Origin: Reticulitermes speratus | Taxonomy: Eukaryota; Arthropoda; Insecta; Blattodea; Rhinotermitidae | Direction: 5' to 3' | Assembly (NCBI GenBank): GCA_021186555.1 | Contig: JAJKFL010000005.1 | Location: 44,635,635-44,699,634 of the forward strand | Length of the DNA stretch: 64,000 bases | Shown here: one piece after another, positions 53,600 to 64,000 of the stretch | Position numbering within the stretch: the first letter of the stretch is position 1 | How the letters are laid out: each line of letters begins with the position of its first letter | Notes under the pieces: model-generated | The model's input: the letters and a program-made list of their open reading frames with translations, nothing else | Told to the model about the DNA's origin: nothing | Databases searched by the model: none | Program-made: the position numbers and the translations under genes

Positions 53600-53830
53600 T
53601 GACTAGGCTGTGTGCTGGATGACAGGGGAAATTAGGTTGACTACTCAGCAGTGGCAGAGGTTTTTTGTCTTGTCCTTAATGTCCAGACTAACTGGGAGGC
53701 CCAAGTAGTCTATCTGGTAGGTACCAGAGCTCCTTGTGTGAGTGAAGTCGGAGGCATGAAGCTGACCACTCATCCTCATCTAGTGCTGAGGTTAAAAATG
53801 CATAGAGCCAGGGTTACACAAATTGCAGGT
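53600..53830 (+). repeat. SINE-like copy (family 3)
   Basis: GGTAGGTACCAGAGCTCCTT, GGAGGCATGAAGCTGACCAC and ATCTAGTGCTGAGGTTAAAA match the other family 3 copies. Confidence 0.6.
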
Positions 53831-53985
53831 GCCAGGTTGCCATGGCAACTAAACTTTGTACACTGGTGCCTCATATTTGTGGATCCTCAGTATGTAACTT
53901 GCTTTTCATCAGTCATCTGGCAACTAGAATTTTGAGGTGGCCCCTAGATTTTTTGAAGATTTGTGCACCCCTGCATCCAGGTATA
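53828..53985 (+). repeat. Dispersed repeat, copy 1 (partner at 63298)
   Basis: GATCCTCAGTATGTAACTTG, TAGAATTTTGAGGTGGCCCC and TTTGTGCACCCCTGCA match 63298-63475 in the same order and orientation. Confidence 0.65.
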
Positions 53986-54459
53986 CCTCAGTTCCTCCAT
54001 GTGTTATGTAAACTGCTTTCCAGGGCAGCATGTCAATTTGCTTAAAAATTGATAACCAAAATTATTTTCTCTGTCTCCTCACCTCAGCCCTTCCAGAAAA
54101 ACAGTTCTTTACAGTTTCCACATTCCACATGAATGTACCGTCCCAAATAAAACTGCATTGACTAAATAGGAAAGTGACAATGTGAGGCAATTTTGTTACC
54201 ATGTGAAAGATAACAAGAAAGTTTGTGCAGTTTGTTTTTATCTCCACATCCAGCACATTACAGCTGCATGCTGATACACAAATAACTGTAGACAGTGGCA
54301 CAGCTTGAAACTTGCACATATATCGGTATTGGATTATGGGACTTGTGAAATTAAAGATGATAACCAGATTGGCACTTTGATTGTAACGCTTGAATATGTC
54401 TGCCACTTCTACCTACTGCAGACAGAGTGCTGTAGAGATATGGTCTTTTGAGACATGAG

Positions 54460-54533
54460 GCAAAGTAGTTAGATAGAAAGGTACCAGGGTTTCAGAGGAA
54501 CCTGCAGCCTCCACGTACAGTGTAGAAGAGTCA
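54460..54533. repeat. Short palindromic repeat, fragment
   Basis: GTTAGATAGAAAGGTACCAG, GGTTTCAGAGGAACCTGCAG and CCTCCACGTACAGTGTAGAA. Confidence 0.5.
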
Positions 54534-56080
54534 CTTCTACTTTGAACTTGGAAGTACATGTCAGGCTCCTGCAAAACATTGGTATTGATCTACTGAATGT
54601 AACAGCATCACACTGCAGTAGAGTGTGATGTTAATACTCACTTCTGTGAGAATCTCATTGTCATTGAGTGGTTTATACTTGGGATGTGCTGTATGTAAAG
54701 CATCTGTTAAATCAGTGTGATATTGTCTGGTTTGAAACACTGTTTCCAGACCTGTGTGTAAGCTTGTAACTCTCCTCACAGTATGAGGATATATATGCAT
54801 TGATTATGTATTTAATTTTCATATATGTTTCTGTGATAGAATGTCAGAGCTGACATCCTTTAGCTTTTTAAATATTGTTTTGAGAGGTTTTTTTTTCTGG
54901 TTTGTGAAATTGGTGTAATTGAAGACTATGAAATTGTACTGTTGGAACCATTTATAGAAGGCATGAGACATAAACTTGCAGAAACTCGATTGTGTTTCCT
55001 TAACTCCTGTATCCTGCAGTACAAACACCAACTGTACTCCAGCCAAAGTGTCTGTGATTCCAGCTGATGTGCTGAACCCCAGTGGACATGAATGGTTACA
55101 GAAAGAAATGTGGATTTCAAGGCTTCTGTCGTCTATAGTCCAACTAGTGATGCTTTATTATAGTGGTTGTTTTGCCAGTATCTGCAAATTACATGATGTC
55201 AACATGTAATGTATTGTCATCTAATACCAGCAGAAGTATCAACTGTTTGACAGGGATGTGGTCACTTCACTTGTCATTATCACAGTGTATAGTAGCTAAA
55301 ACTACTTAAAGAAAGAACAATACTTGAATGAAGAAATCACAGAAATTAAAACCAACAAAAAACTTTTTTTTAAGGGAGAAATGCCTCATTGCCTGTAATT
55401 TATATCCTACATGTTTTAGCCACACGTCAGTTATTATTGAAGGTGTTCCTCAAGTATCTGAAACTCCTTGATAATGATGCGAAGGTCCGAAGCATGTACA
55501 AGTGGTAACATGCAATGCCATAAGAGCAAATTAAGAAATTTCGAAGTTTACTCGTGTAATTAAAAAAGAAAAATATCAGAAATGAAGATTCATATTACAT
55601 CCCAAAATGCTACTGCATTGCTTGTAAATCACTTCAACAGATATGACCCTTTTAATTGGCAAGCATATGGAGTAAATTCTGTAATGTCATTGGGTGTTAC
55701 ATGTGAGGTGCATAGTAAGAAACAAAACAATTTAATCCTGATTATTTGGGTTGCAGGTTATCTCTGCCCAACCTCCTTTTACATAAACGCACACTGGCAC
55801 ACATGAACTAAACATTTGTCCTCTGCTGTCCATTGGGGGCGGGGGGGGGGTGAAATGTTTGGAGGATCCACACATGTGGTCAAACAACAATACCTTTTTT
55901 TGTGCTTTACACTTAGTGTTGGTGGTAGGGTACGGAGGTATTTTTTAAAGTGGCCGTGATGTGGCTAAGAGGAAGTGCTTTGTGTTTTTAAAATATTAGT
56001 TTCTCTGCAGTCATATCCATTATGGCACTGTGCATCAGTTAAGTGAAACTGATAGGTAGCAGCTGTGGATCCAAAGTGCA
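54534..56080. other. Intergenic, nothing recognised
   Basis: A G run (55836-55850) and AT-rich DNA. No ORF with family resemblance. Confidence 0.5.
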
Positions 56081-56189
56081 ATGGATGAAAAATGTTATAA
56101 AATTGTACTGACAGGAAAATCAAAGTTCAGGTTATTTGGCTCCCCTCCAGTCTGCATAATAATTATCCTTTTCTTCTTTTCTCACTGTA

Positions 56190-56657
56190 TATTTCACTGT
56201 GATATGTGGCCATTATGGAGCGGAGGCATGGACAATGACAAAGAAGGAGGAGGAGATGCTGAGAAGATGGGAAAGGAAGATACTCAGGGGAATATATGGA
56301 ACAGTGAGGGAGGGAGAGGAATGGAGAATAAGAACAAATGGCGAAATACAACAGTTATATCAGAAGCCGGACATAGTTGTGGAATTAAAAAGGGCAAGAA
56401 TGAGATGGGCAGGGCATGTACAAAGAATGCCAGAACAAAGAGTGGTAAAGAAAATTTTCACTGGACAACCAGGGGGCAGCAGGAGGAAGGGAAGGCCCAG
56501 ACTGAGATGGGTGGATGATCTGGAGGAAGATCTGAAGAAAATAGGAATAAGAGGATGGAGAAGGATGGCGGAGGATAGAGAGGGATGGAGGCAGGCTATT
56601 GCAGAGGTCCAGGCCCTTCAAGGGCTGTAGCACCGCAGATGATGATGATGATGAGGC
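56190..56657 (+). mobile_element. LINE 3' end with open C-terminal frame
   Basis: The frame 56199-56633 is uninterrupted for 143 codons and encodes the C-terminal tail found after the reverse transcriptase of many insect non-LTR elements: YGAEAWTMTKKEEEMLRRWE, RKILRGIYG, RARMRWAGHVQRMPEQRVVK, RRKGRPRLRWVDDLEEDLKK, and MAEDREGWRQA. A (GAT)n tail at 56637-56655 marks the element's 3' end. Its different sequence and intact frame make it younger than, and of another lineage from, the tails at 29738, 57255 and 61080. The reverse transcriptase itself is absent (5' truncation). Confidence 0.82.
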
Positions 56658-57254
56658 CATCTTCAGGCAGTTTGTATTTAAAAAAAAACTTGACTTGATT
56701 GAAAATTTTGAAACTGGAGAATCGGTAGCAAAATTAGTCACAGATGTGGAATACAAACTGTACGTCACATAAAGCAAAACTAATGAAGTTTATATGGAAC
56801 TGTACCTGTGGTGCTGGGTCTTCAACCACTTCTGTATGAAATATCTTTATAGAAGGGGGTGATTGCTGCCCTTGACAGGTTTAGTGGTTCACCCACAACT
56901 GAACTGAGGAAACGTCAGTCTCTAGTCCCATGTGCACACAGAAAGCCAAGTTCTTTACTGAAGCTCTAGGATTGTAAGAAGAGTTATGTACCTCCTTTGA
57001 ATGGCTGATCAGATTCCAAGTAATGACACAGTATTTGTGACATTGCCTTGAGGAAGTGATACTGCAGCTGCTATATTCCATGTAGAATTTTACCAGCCAT
57101 GAATGTGGTTTGTGAACTTTTGTTCAGTGCCACAGGAGGAGCTTCAGCCAGTAACAACTCAATGATGGCGCTAGACTGTTCCTTTGAAACATTGGTTACA
57201 CGCTTCCCGAGTACAAGGCGTCACTTCACTGAAAACTAACCTGTATAGATAGCG
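56658..57254. other. Intergenic, nothing recognised
   Basis: AT-rich sequence between two LINE tails; no features seen. Confidence 0.4.
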
Positions 57255-57640
57255 TTTGAGAAATGCTGAAAAGAATGTTTGGGCATAGATGAAAGTATTA
57301 TGCGGAAAGAGAAAACTGCATAATGAGCAGCAACATAATTTGTACTAATATCTGTACATATATTATGATGGAATCAAAGAGGATTCGATGGGTAGGTTAT
57401 GTAACACGCACATGGGGAGAGAAGAAACCCATAGCCTGTATAATTTGAGTCAAAAATTCTGATGGGAAGAGATCAGTCAGAAGACCCAAGCAGAATTTAG
57501 AGGATAATATTAAAACATCATAGTGTGGACTGTATCATAGGGATCAGTGGTTGGCTCGTGTGAACACGGTAATAAATGTTAAGGTTTTACAAAAGGATAC
57601 CTGTGTTAGGTCGTCAAGAAGGACCGGTGTGATGCCCGCA
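57255..57640 (+). mobile_element. Degenerate LINE tail
   Basis: Plus strand, with stops: MLKRMFGHR, MESKRIRWVGYVTRTWGEKK, GKRSVRRPKQNLEDNIK and a QWLARVNTVINVKV end, the same tail as at 29738-30668. Confidence 0.7.
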
Positions 57641-57769
57641 TTGCAAGGACACTCATTCAGTGTTCATAAAAGCCATTCCCAGATCACAGCGTGAGGTAAG
57701 TTGTTCCTGCGCTTATTTAAGCACCACGCCATGAAGGCATAACTCCAGCATTCTTAACTTCACCACTAG

Positions 57770-57945
57770 ATGAACGTGAATGGTAAGCTTAACACCCTGA
57801 TCACTTAACTCCGGGAGCAAACCCCCTGGTGTCCATTGGGTAGGAGGCTTGGTGGGCTCCAGAGCCGGTCTGTAGGCTTTGGAGACTAGAGAAATACTTT
57901 GCCCCTGCAGGGACTCGAACCCCGCAACTCCTCAGACCTTATTGT
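57770..57945 (-). repeat. tRNA-derived SINE-like copy (family 2)
   Basis: Minus strand GGGGTTCGAGTCCCTGCAGG is a near-perfect tRNA T-arm/B box at about 57926-57907, but no acceptor stem or D arm can be built, so it is a SINE head and not a tRNA gene. Confidence 0.6.
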
Positions 57946-58589
57946 GGGTTTGATTTAAATGACATCAAGGCAGAACTGCACTTTGCAATGTAGGAGCTGT
58001 GAGCAAACAAAGCAGGATTGTCTTTTGAAACCCTAGAGTCGGCAGCAGACCAAATGTAGAAGCAAAAATGTTCATGGCACGTTGTGGTTGAAAAGTAGAA
58101 CAGCAAAATTAGGTCATGGGTTGTAGGCGGAAGTTGCATGAGTGTCCAGACTCGGAACACAGTGATGCTCGTTGGGAAGCCTACCAAACCCCACGACACT
58201 GCAACGAAGACACTTTGTTCATCGTCAGAACGTGTGAGTACACGCTGGGATATTAGAAGGATCTTAGAGTGCTGCAGTAGCAGGTCATTATATTTTTTGT
58301 GAGGAAAGGTACTAGAAGCCGTACTTAGGCAGCCTAGCTCGCTTCTAAAACTGCCGGTCAAGGTCAGCACGGTACCGGGACTAGGAAGCAAAATGCTCTC
58401 CATCTTTGCATTTGGGTGGTCCCGATTCGAATATTGTGGCTGAGATCTTTGTCTCATTCAGCCTGTCCATTTCAATTCCAGCAGAATAGCTTGAAATAGG
58501 CAATAGCCGTTCCTTTCTGCACCTTCCCAATTCATTGTGTATAATCAAAGAGTTACAGTCGTTTAAGATTCTGATTACTGCCGCTAAGT

Positions 58590-58700
58590 ATCTTAAAAAA
58601 ACAAGGGTGTGGACTGGATTCATCTGGCTCAGGATATGGACCAGTGGCGGACTCTTGTGAACACGGTAGTGAATGTTGGAGATACATAACCTACGGAGAA
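58590..58700 (+). mobile_element. LINE tail fragment
   Basis: GTGTGGACTGGATTCATCTG, AGGATATGGACCAGTGGCGG and GTGAACACGGTAGTGAATGT match the very end of the older LINE tail family. Confidence 0.6.
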
Positions 58701-59404
58701 TGTGTTGAAGAATTATTTAATTTCAAGGACCTTGCTACATGGAGAAGATTAGTTAGATATTGACCAACCTAACAAACGGTTACACAAAAACAGTACGGTT
58801 TGTATGCATACTAAATTGTCAGGCATTTCTTGCTCTAATTGGGCTTTAAAATCGTAACGAGATAACGGAAGGGGTATACGCTGTAATACAAAAATGTAAG
58901 GGCTGTCGCGTTGCATGCCAAGAAGGCGCAGTGGGGAGGTAGAGATATAGCTCTACCATACTCGACCCCGGCGCTAGAAGGGGTGGGTGGTCAGCGCAAC
59001 GCCCCTGCTGCTTTACCGCCTTGAATTAGACCCAGTGCCCATTTTACAATGCTGTCATACAGTATATGAAACTAAACATGAGAATAATGAAGTGTAAATT
59101 ATAGAAAACCTCCCATTAATATCGAATTTCAGCCAAATGTCTGTAACGGTTTATGAGCTACATGGAAAGGTCTGTTTATAACCTTACCCAATGTTATATA
59201 TGATTTATGTGTTTGGAAATTGGAATTGCCTGAACATTTTTTTATGGAATCACCAATTATGGAGCCTATTTACCAGTTTACAAGACGTCATTTCATCGAA
59301 GATGTGAATCCTCATAAACACCTTTGTGAGAACGTCAAATCTCACGCCTGAGATTAATTTCATTCACTTTATGCAGTTCATAATTTTATGATTGCTTGAG
59401 GAAA
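58701..59404. other. Intergenic, nothing recognised
   Basis: GC-richer patch at 58910-59010 of unknown meaning; no ORF or repeat assigned. Confidence 0.4.
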
Positions 59405-59640
59405 TCGATTGGTCTAAGGAAGTGTGATGCATGAAAACTGTCCCAGAATCCAATCCAGTGGTGAGACCTTTTTTAGACTGAATTATATTTGTGGCTACCG
59501 TAATTCGTCCGTCGGTGTTGTCTGCATTCATAGGCGTCATAAGGGCAAGGCGACTGCTTGACCCTTGAAGATTAAGGCAGTAAGTTGCTTCGAAACGTCG
59601 AGTACTACTCAACAAACGACAGCGTCACATCCGAGAGGAA
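59405..59640. repeat. Fold-back-type repeat with degenerate hammerhead-like core
   Basis: Ends resemble the short palindromic family (CTGTCCCAGAATCC at the left, GCGTCACATCCGAGAGG at the right). Plus strand 59565-59615 has CCCTTGAAGAT, AAGGCA...TGCTTC stem, GAAAC, GTC. Confidence 0.45.
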
Positions 59641-61079
59641 CTGAATCCTCGACAGTGGAAGTTTATTTACAGAAGAAAGTTTCATAGTCGCCGTTGAAAC
59701 AAAGGAATAAACGGGGAATAAGCTTGATAAAGATGGAATTGATCTCCAGAACTTGAGAGTCGAAGTATGTGTTAAAGAAGTGCACGTGTCACCCATGTAC
59801 GTACAAACGCTTCAAAATTTTGGTTGGAGCACATGCGGTTTCTGCGAGTTCTATCGTTCCATTCTTTAGCACTGTACAACAATACAAAATCTCCGTGTGT
59901 AAATATGTGTATCCATTCCAGAGGTGGCATATCTGTACTTACATTGTGTTAATGGGCGGCTTTCGAGAAGCTTGAAGGAAAATTTATGGACTGGCACTAC
60001 CGACATCTGGTAGCGATTCTCTGAGAGGGCAACCTGAGTAAACAACTAAGGGTGAAATTCAAGCCACATGTGTGCCTGTTTTGTTCTGACATGCAGACTG
60101 AAGAACTCATATGATTGTGACTGCTACAAAGTTAATATCCGGCTGTCGACAGTCGGTTCTGATAAATTTCTTTCATACTGAAAAAGAAAAAGATAAGAAA
60201 TTATGTCGTTTCGTATTTCACACGCATGTTAAAATTATAAATGTTCCGTGATGCTTATAGAAGGTTTGTAACGAGAATGTTTCGTGACAGAAGTAGGGAG
60301 AATTTTCTTTCTTCTTGGAATGGGTTGAAATAATTTGTATTGTGTAAGAAGTCCAACGTAGCAAACGGTCTTTTACGATCAAGGCATAGCAGAACACACT
60401 ACATTCATACATTTGCCGTATATCCCCTCTAGATCAACTGCATTACGAAATGTATTGTAAGGACGAACACAGGATATATTTCACATGTCTACATTGTCCA
60501 AAATATCTCGTCAGCTTACATTTTTTGTGCGACTTCTTTCTGTACATGAATTAAATAAAATATGTTTAATATGAAAAATATATTTGTGTATCCTCTGATG
60601 TTTGTATTTGATAACACATAGTCTCAGATTAAGATTTATTTTCAATTACATAGTGATATGTGAAGTTATAGTCTGACACCAAGTGATACATAGACGGAAA
60701 AGAGATCAGAAACACTGATGTAGATTATCTAGAAATATATGGAGTGAGAAATGTTCCTTTGAATCAAATACGATTAAGCTAGTATCCGTAAAAAAAATTA
60801 CCTTTCCTTCGTAAGCGCAGGCAGGAGTGGCAAGCCAGGACTTTTGGAAAATATCGAACTTGAAAGAGGAAATTTCGTACACGTGTATTTTAAAAATACA
60901 TTTTTTTATGCTGAATAAAAAGTCGTTTTTACATTTTCTTTAATAATATCCTAAACATTTTCATAAGAGGCTTCAAAACAAATCAAGAAGCAAATTTTCT
61001 ACCCCCTTTCCCCCACACAGAAAGACTCATGGCGGCTCCCATGCTTTCCTTCTTCGCTTGGTTACAAATTGGAGCCACT
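59641..61079. other. Intergenic, nothing recognised
   Basis: AT-rich; no family resemblance in any frame. Confidence 0.4.
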
Positions 61080-61445
61080 GATACGGGACAATTTATGCGT
61101 CCTGACAGAGTTTCCCAAGGAAAGGAATGAAAGGACCGGGGGTTATCAAATTAAAGGAAATGAAATTAGCTGGGCATTTGACACGTATGGGGCGAGAAGA
61201 GGTGCCTACAGGTTATTGGTGGTAAAACTTGTGGGAAAGAGGGATTTGAAGACTTAGACTAGGTTGGAAGATAATATTAAAATGCATCTTAAATAAATGG
61301 TTGATAGGACTTGGAGTGGATTGATATGGCCCAGGATGGGGATAATGTAGAGCTGTTGTGTACTTGGTAATGAACTTTCGGGTTCCATGATATGTGGGGT
61401 ATTTCTTGACTAGCTGAGAAACTAGTAGCTTTTCAATAGGCATTC
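61080..61445 (+). mobile_element. Degenerate LINE tail
   Basis: Ends with GGGTTCCATGATATGTGGGG, TTTCTTGACTAGCTGAGAAA and CTAGTAGCTTTTCAATAGGC, the same 3' end as 30590-30668; internal WIDMAQDGD-like remnant near 61320. Confidence 0.65.
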
Positions 61446-62299
61446 TGCTCGATGGACTTATTTATTTAGTTAGAAGAATACTTTGTTCCAGTACTGCTCC
61501 TTGTCACCAGTATGTACTGCTAACAAAAATACCAGTTGTTTCGAGGAGTCGTCCAGGATTGGGGCGGCGTGGGAGGAGATGACAGTGACGAATTGGAGGG
61601 CGTGCTCGAAATGAATATGGCGGAAATCTGGAGCCTTCTCCAGACAAGTTCTAAGAACGTACTCAGACAAGTGTGATGGGAGCAGGGCGCAATATATGGT
61701 CGTGGTAGCTACGGCGAGATTGATAAAACGTGCTCAGGTCAAGGGACCTATAATCAGTTGTTCGGGACATGAAAATTACGTGCTCCTGTGCTGTAATATA
61801 GTACTAATATTAGGCCTACCGCTTATATACTGGATCCTACAGGTTTTGTAAGTTTTCGTAAATAATGACGAATCTTTCATATGGAAGTGTGTGTCTTGTA
61901 CCGCAAGGCTCATTGTGTTTTGTTGGATCCGTGTAAAGCCCTGACTATTGTTGAAACTCAAATCGAGTTTTGAGAGTGTGTTTGAAGGACTGTGTGGGAT
62001 GATACAGTTTTTAGAAGAAAACCCGTTCTCTTTACAAAGGAAAACTAAACTATCTAACAAACACCGTCTACTATTTATAACTCGAACTGAAGAGCATGTG
62101 CTTATATGTGATAAATCTGAAACAGATTCTTTGATTTATTTTTATTAACAGTAATTAATATGTACTTTGTGTTCGTAACAGGATGTTTAAAACCATATTA
62201 TGTTACGGTAATTTCAGAACTGTAGACTCATAACTTAGATAAAGGAAAAGAATATTTGAACCAAAACAATGCAAAATTTCGCTTTACATCTGTCAAAGG

Positions 62300-62472
62300 A
62301 TGTTTAAAACCTATATGGAAGCTGAGCACCTTATAAGAACATCGAAATCTGAAAACGACGAGGATTTGCGAGAGACGAAGACAAGGCGCCAGATGTCGCA
62401 GCAACTCACTCAACCGGAAGGCGGGAAACACCGCAACCAGGCGAACGCTCGAGAAAGAGATCGCACACACAG
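62300..62472 (+). CDS. bHLH transcription factor, first exon(s) (paraxis/scleraxis-like), partial
   Basis: An open plus-strand frame reads from an in-frame stop near 62222 to the donor GTAAGT at 62473. It ends ...EGGKHRNQANARERDRTH plus two bases of a codon. ANARERDRTH is the DNA-contacting basic region of bHLH proteins and matches the paraxis/scleraxis (TCF15/SCX) group best, where Ser or Gln-Ser and VNTAF follow; the split AG fits a Ser codon. Candidate starts: ATG at 62300, 62315 (MEAEHLIRTSKSENDEDLRE) and 62393. The acidic-basic lead is unremarkable. The HLH exon is not seen in the remaining 1.5 kb, so it should lie beyond the window. I cannot tell the exact subfamily. Confidence 0.65.
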
Positions 62473-64000
62473 GTAAGTTGAGAGGGCTGGTAGGATAAGA
62501 TGCGTTGTCGTTATGTCTGTATACGGGGGGGTTTTCAAATTATGATGCTGCGAAATTCCTAGTAAAAGTGAGCCGGCATAGACACGTGCAGCGCTTATGC
62601 CGGGCTTACGCAGCGTCGTATAATGAAAACCCTGCATGTCGTTTGGCATTATACATTTTGTCACATAAATATGTTCTCAGACATTTGTAATTCTAAAGAG
62701 AGTATATTCATACATTTATTCCCGCAGAAAATACAACACTTGGGGGACGAAAGATTGCGTTTTGAACATTTCTTGGACATCTATGTCAAAATTGTAGATC
62801 TGTGTTCTTCTGGCATGTGACACTTCATCACAAGACATTCGGGTGCGACGTGTTTATCTTGTTTTTAAGGGTTTGGAATGTCCAAGAGGATTCTTTGCGG
62901 CCATTTCGACACTTAGAGATGAGATCACTACCTAGTCTCGAAACGTCGGAAACCGATTGCCCAGTGACGCGGCCTCAAATCCCAGAAGAAAGAAGACCTT
63001 ATCTACACCACTGCGAAAGCCTAAATCAGAATGTTAGGTTCATTTATTGGTAATGTAAATCTTACGAAGTTTACAGGATTGTCACAAATTTCGACTGTAT
63101 TCGAATTTAACTTTTCCGTCCTTCTGTTATTCTGACCACTAACTGAGCAATTTATGTGTTTGATATCTCGATAATTCCTTCTGGATCTTGGATTCCTGCA
63201 GTTTATTAGGGCTGTCGCTATAAATCTTTTATTGTCGATTGTCTTATTAGGTCACTCGGTTAAGATACAACTCGTTACGTTATTAATATTTTATAGACAC
63301 AATGCCGCGGGTACACAAATGCTGGCCGCCAGGTCGCCCGGTAGACTATATTTTGTACTATTGCTTCTAATATTTTTCGATCCTCAGTATGGAACTTGGG
63401 TCTTGTCACCCTTCTGGATCTTAGAATTTGGAGGTGGCTCCTAGGTTTTTGGAAATTTTGTACACCCCTGCACAATACCAACAGCTGTACAACTGCATGC
63501 GCTGTACTTCCCGCCTTCATTGTGTAATGACTTCCTGTTGTCATTCTGTTGCAACCTACTGATTTTCGCTTTTAGCGCTAGGACTTGCCTTGGTAACTCA
63601 TTCTGATACCAGTTTAAACACATCATAGAGTCTTGAGGCTAGTAAGGCCACATGTTATGGATTAATTTTTCGACGTTTCGGAGGAACCTAATGCCTCAAT
63701 ATTTAGGATAGAAATGATAAAATTAAGTGTTCATTTTTAATTGGCCCGCATCTTCCGTGAAAATGCTTGTTTCTACTAAAGGACTGACATAACACCTCAC
63801 TGATTTAATGTTGATCTGTTGACAGCCCTTACCATTACGAGCTGTTTATCGTAAATGATGCTTGAACACGTGACGGTGACGTAACGTTCGCGCATGCCTA
63901 CTATGTACATCCGCTTGGAAGACACGAAACAGTTGAATAATATGTGTATTGTGTCTCCGAGTTTGTTGTGGAAAGCCACAAAAAAGGCCGGAAGCGGTGA
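62473..64000 (+). other. Intron of the bHLH gene (candidate) with repeats
   Basis: Carries fold-back-type sequence at 62880-63005 (GAGAT...GTCTC, GAAACGTCGG), the repeat copy at 63298-63475 and a TTCGACGTTTCGGAGGAACC fragment at 63668. No HLH-encoding exon is recognised. Confidence 0.4.
63298..63475 (+). repeat. Dispersed repeat, copy 2 (partner at 53828)
   Basis: GATCCTCAGTATGGAACTTG, TTAGAATTTGGAGGTGGCTC and TTGTACACCCCTGCACA match 53828-53985. Confidence 0.65.

Noticed and set aside
57850..57945. tRNA gene on the minus strand
   Set aside because: Only the T-arm/B-box part matches; no D arm, anticodon arm or acceptor stem can be drawn, so a SINE head is more likely.
57939..58457. 172-codon minus-strand ORF
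   Set aside because: No recognisable domain; it overlaps the SINE head at one end and has no splice or codon evidence. Could be a repeat product; I cannot support a gene.
61470..62060. Two minus-strand ORFs (66 and 94 codons)
   Set aside because: No family resemblance; probably chance frames in repeat-derived DNA.
1..64000. CRISPR array, operons or bacterial promoters
   Set aside because: No regularly spaced repeats with unique spacers; gene structure is clearly eukaryotic.

Overview
The window is eukaryotic nuclear DNA, most likely from a hemimetabolous insect. It has spliced genes with GT-AG introns of 0.1 to 4 kb and long AT-rich non-coding stretches packed with old transposons. The protein fragments and repeat types remind me of cockroach and termite genomes; that lineage call is inference from memory, while the insect or arthropod call is firmer.

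Layout: (1) Positions 1-6909, plus strand, hold the last seven coding exons of Nipped-A, the TRRAP orthologue: the pseudo-kinase region and the FATC tail, ending in a typical Trp-Leu-stop. (2) Positions 6910-18052 are intergenic or Gug 5' non-coding DNA with Tigger-type DNA transposon remnants, SINE-like copies and three long fold-back elements; a CpG-richer patch near 10.6-11.6 kb is a candidate promoter. (3) Positions 18053-48863, plus strand, hold a complete Grunge (Gug)/Atrophin gene, orthologue of vertebrate RERE, in 22 coding exons: a tiny start exon, then ELM2, SANT, a GATA-type finger, a huge low-complexity exon, and the conserved Arg/Glu-rich Atrophin C-terminus. (4) Positions 48864-62299 are the Gug 3' UTR and a transposon graveyard (Tigger, LINE tails, SINEs). 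(5) At 62300-62472 a coding exon ends inside a bHLH basic region of paraxis/scleraxis type; the rest of that gene lies beyond the window.

Both large genes encode chromatin co-regulators: Nipped-A/TRRAP is the scaffold of the SAGA and Tip60 acetyltransferase complexes, and Gug/Atrophin is a nuclear-receptor co-repressor that recruits deacetylases through ELM2-SANT.

Two observations stand out. First, at least six different fold-back repeats, otherwise unlike in sequence, each carry a hammerhead-ribozyme-like core (CUGANGA, one extra U, stem II, GAAA, a tiny self-complementary stem III, and flanks that pair as stem I). One element has two such cores in direct orientation 312 nt apart. Second, the coding exons of both conserved genes need about eight single-base additions to stay in frame, every one a missing base and mostly in G runs. 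This points to deletion-biased consensus errors, not decay, and it hides real exons from ORF scanning.
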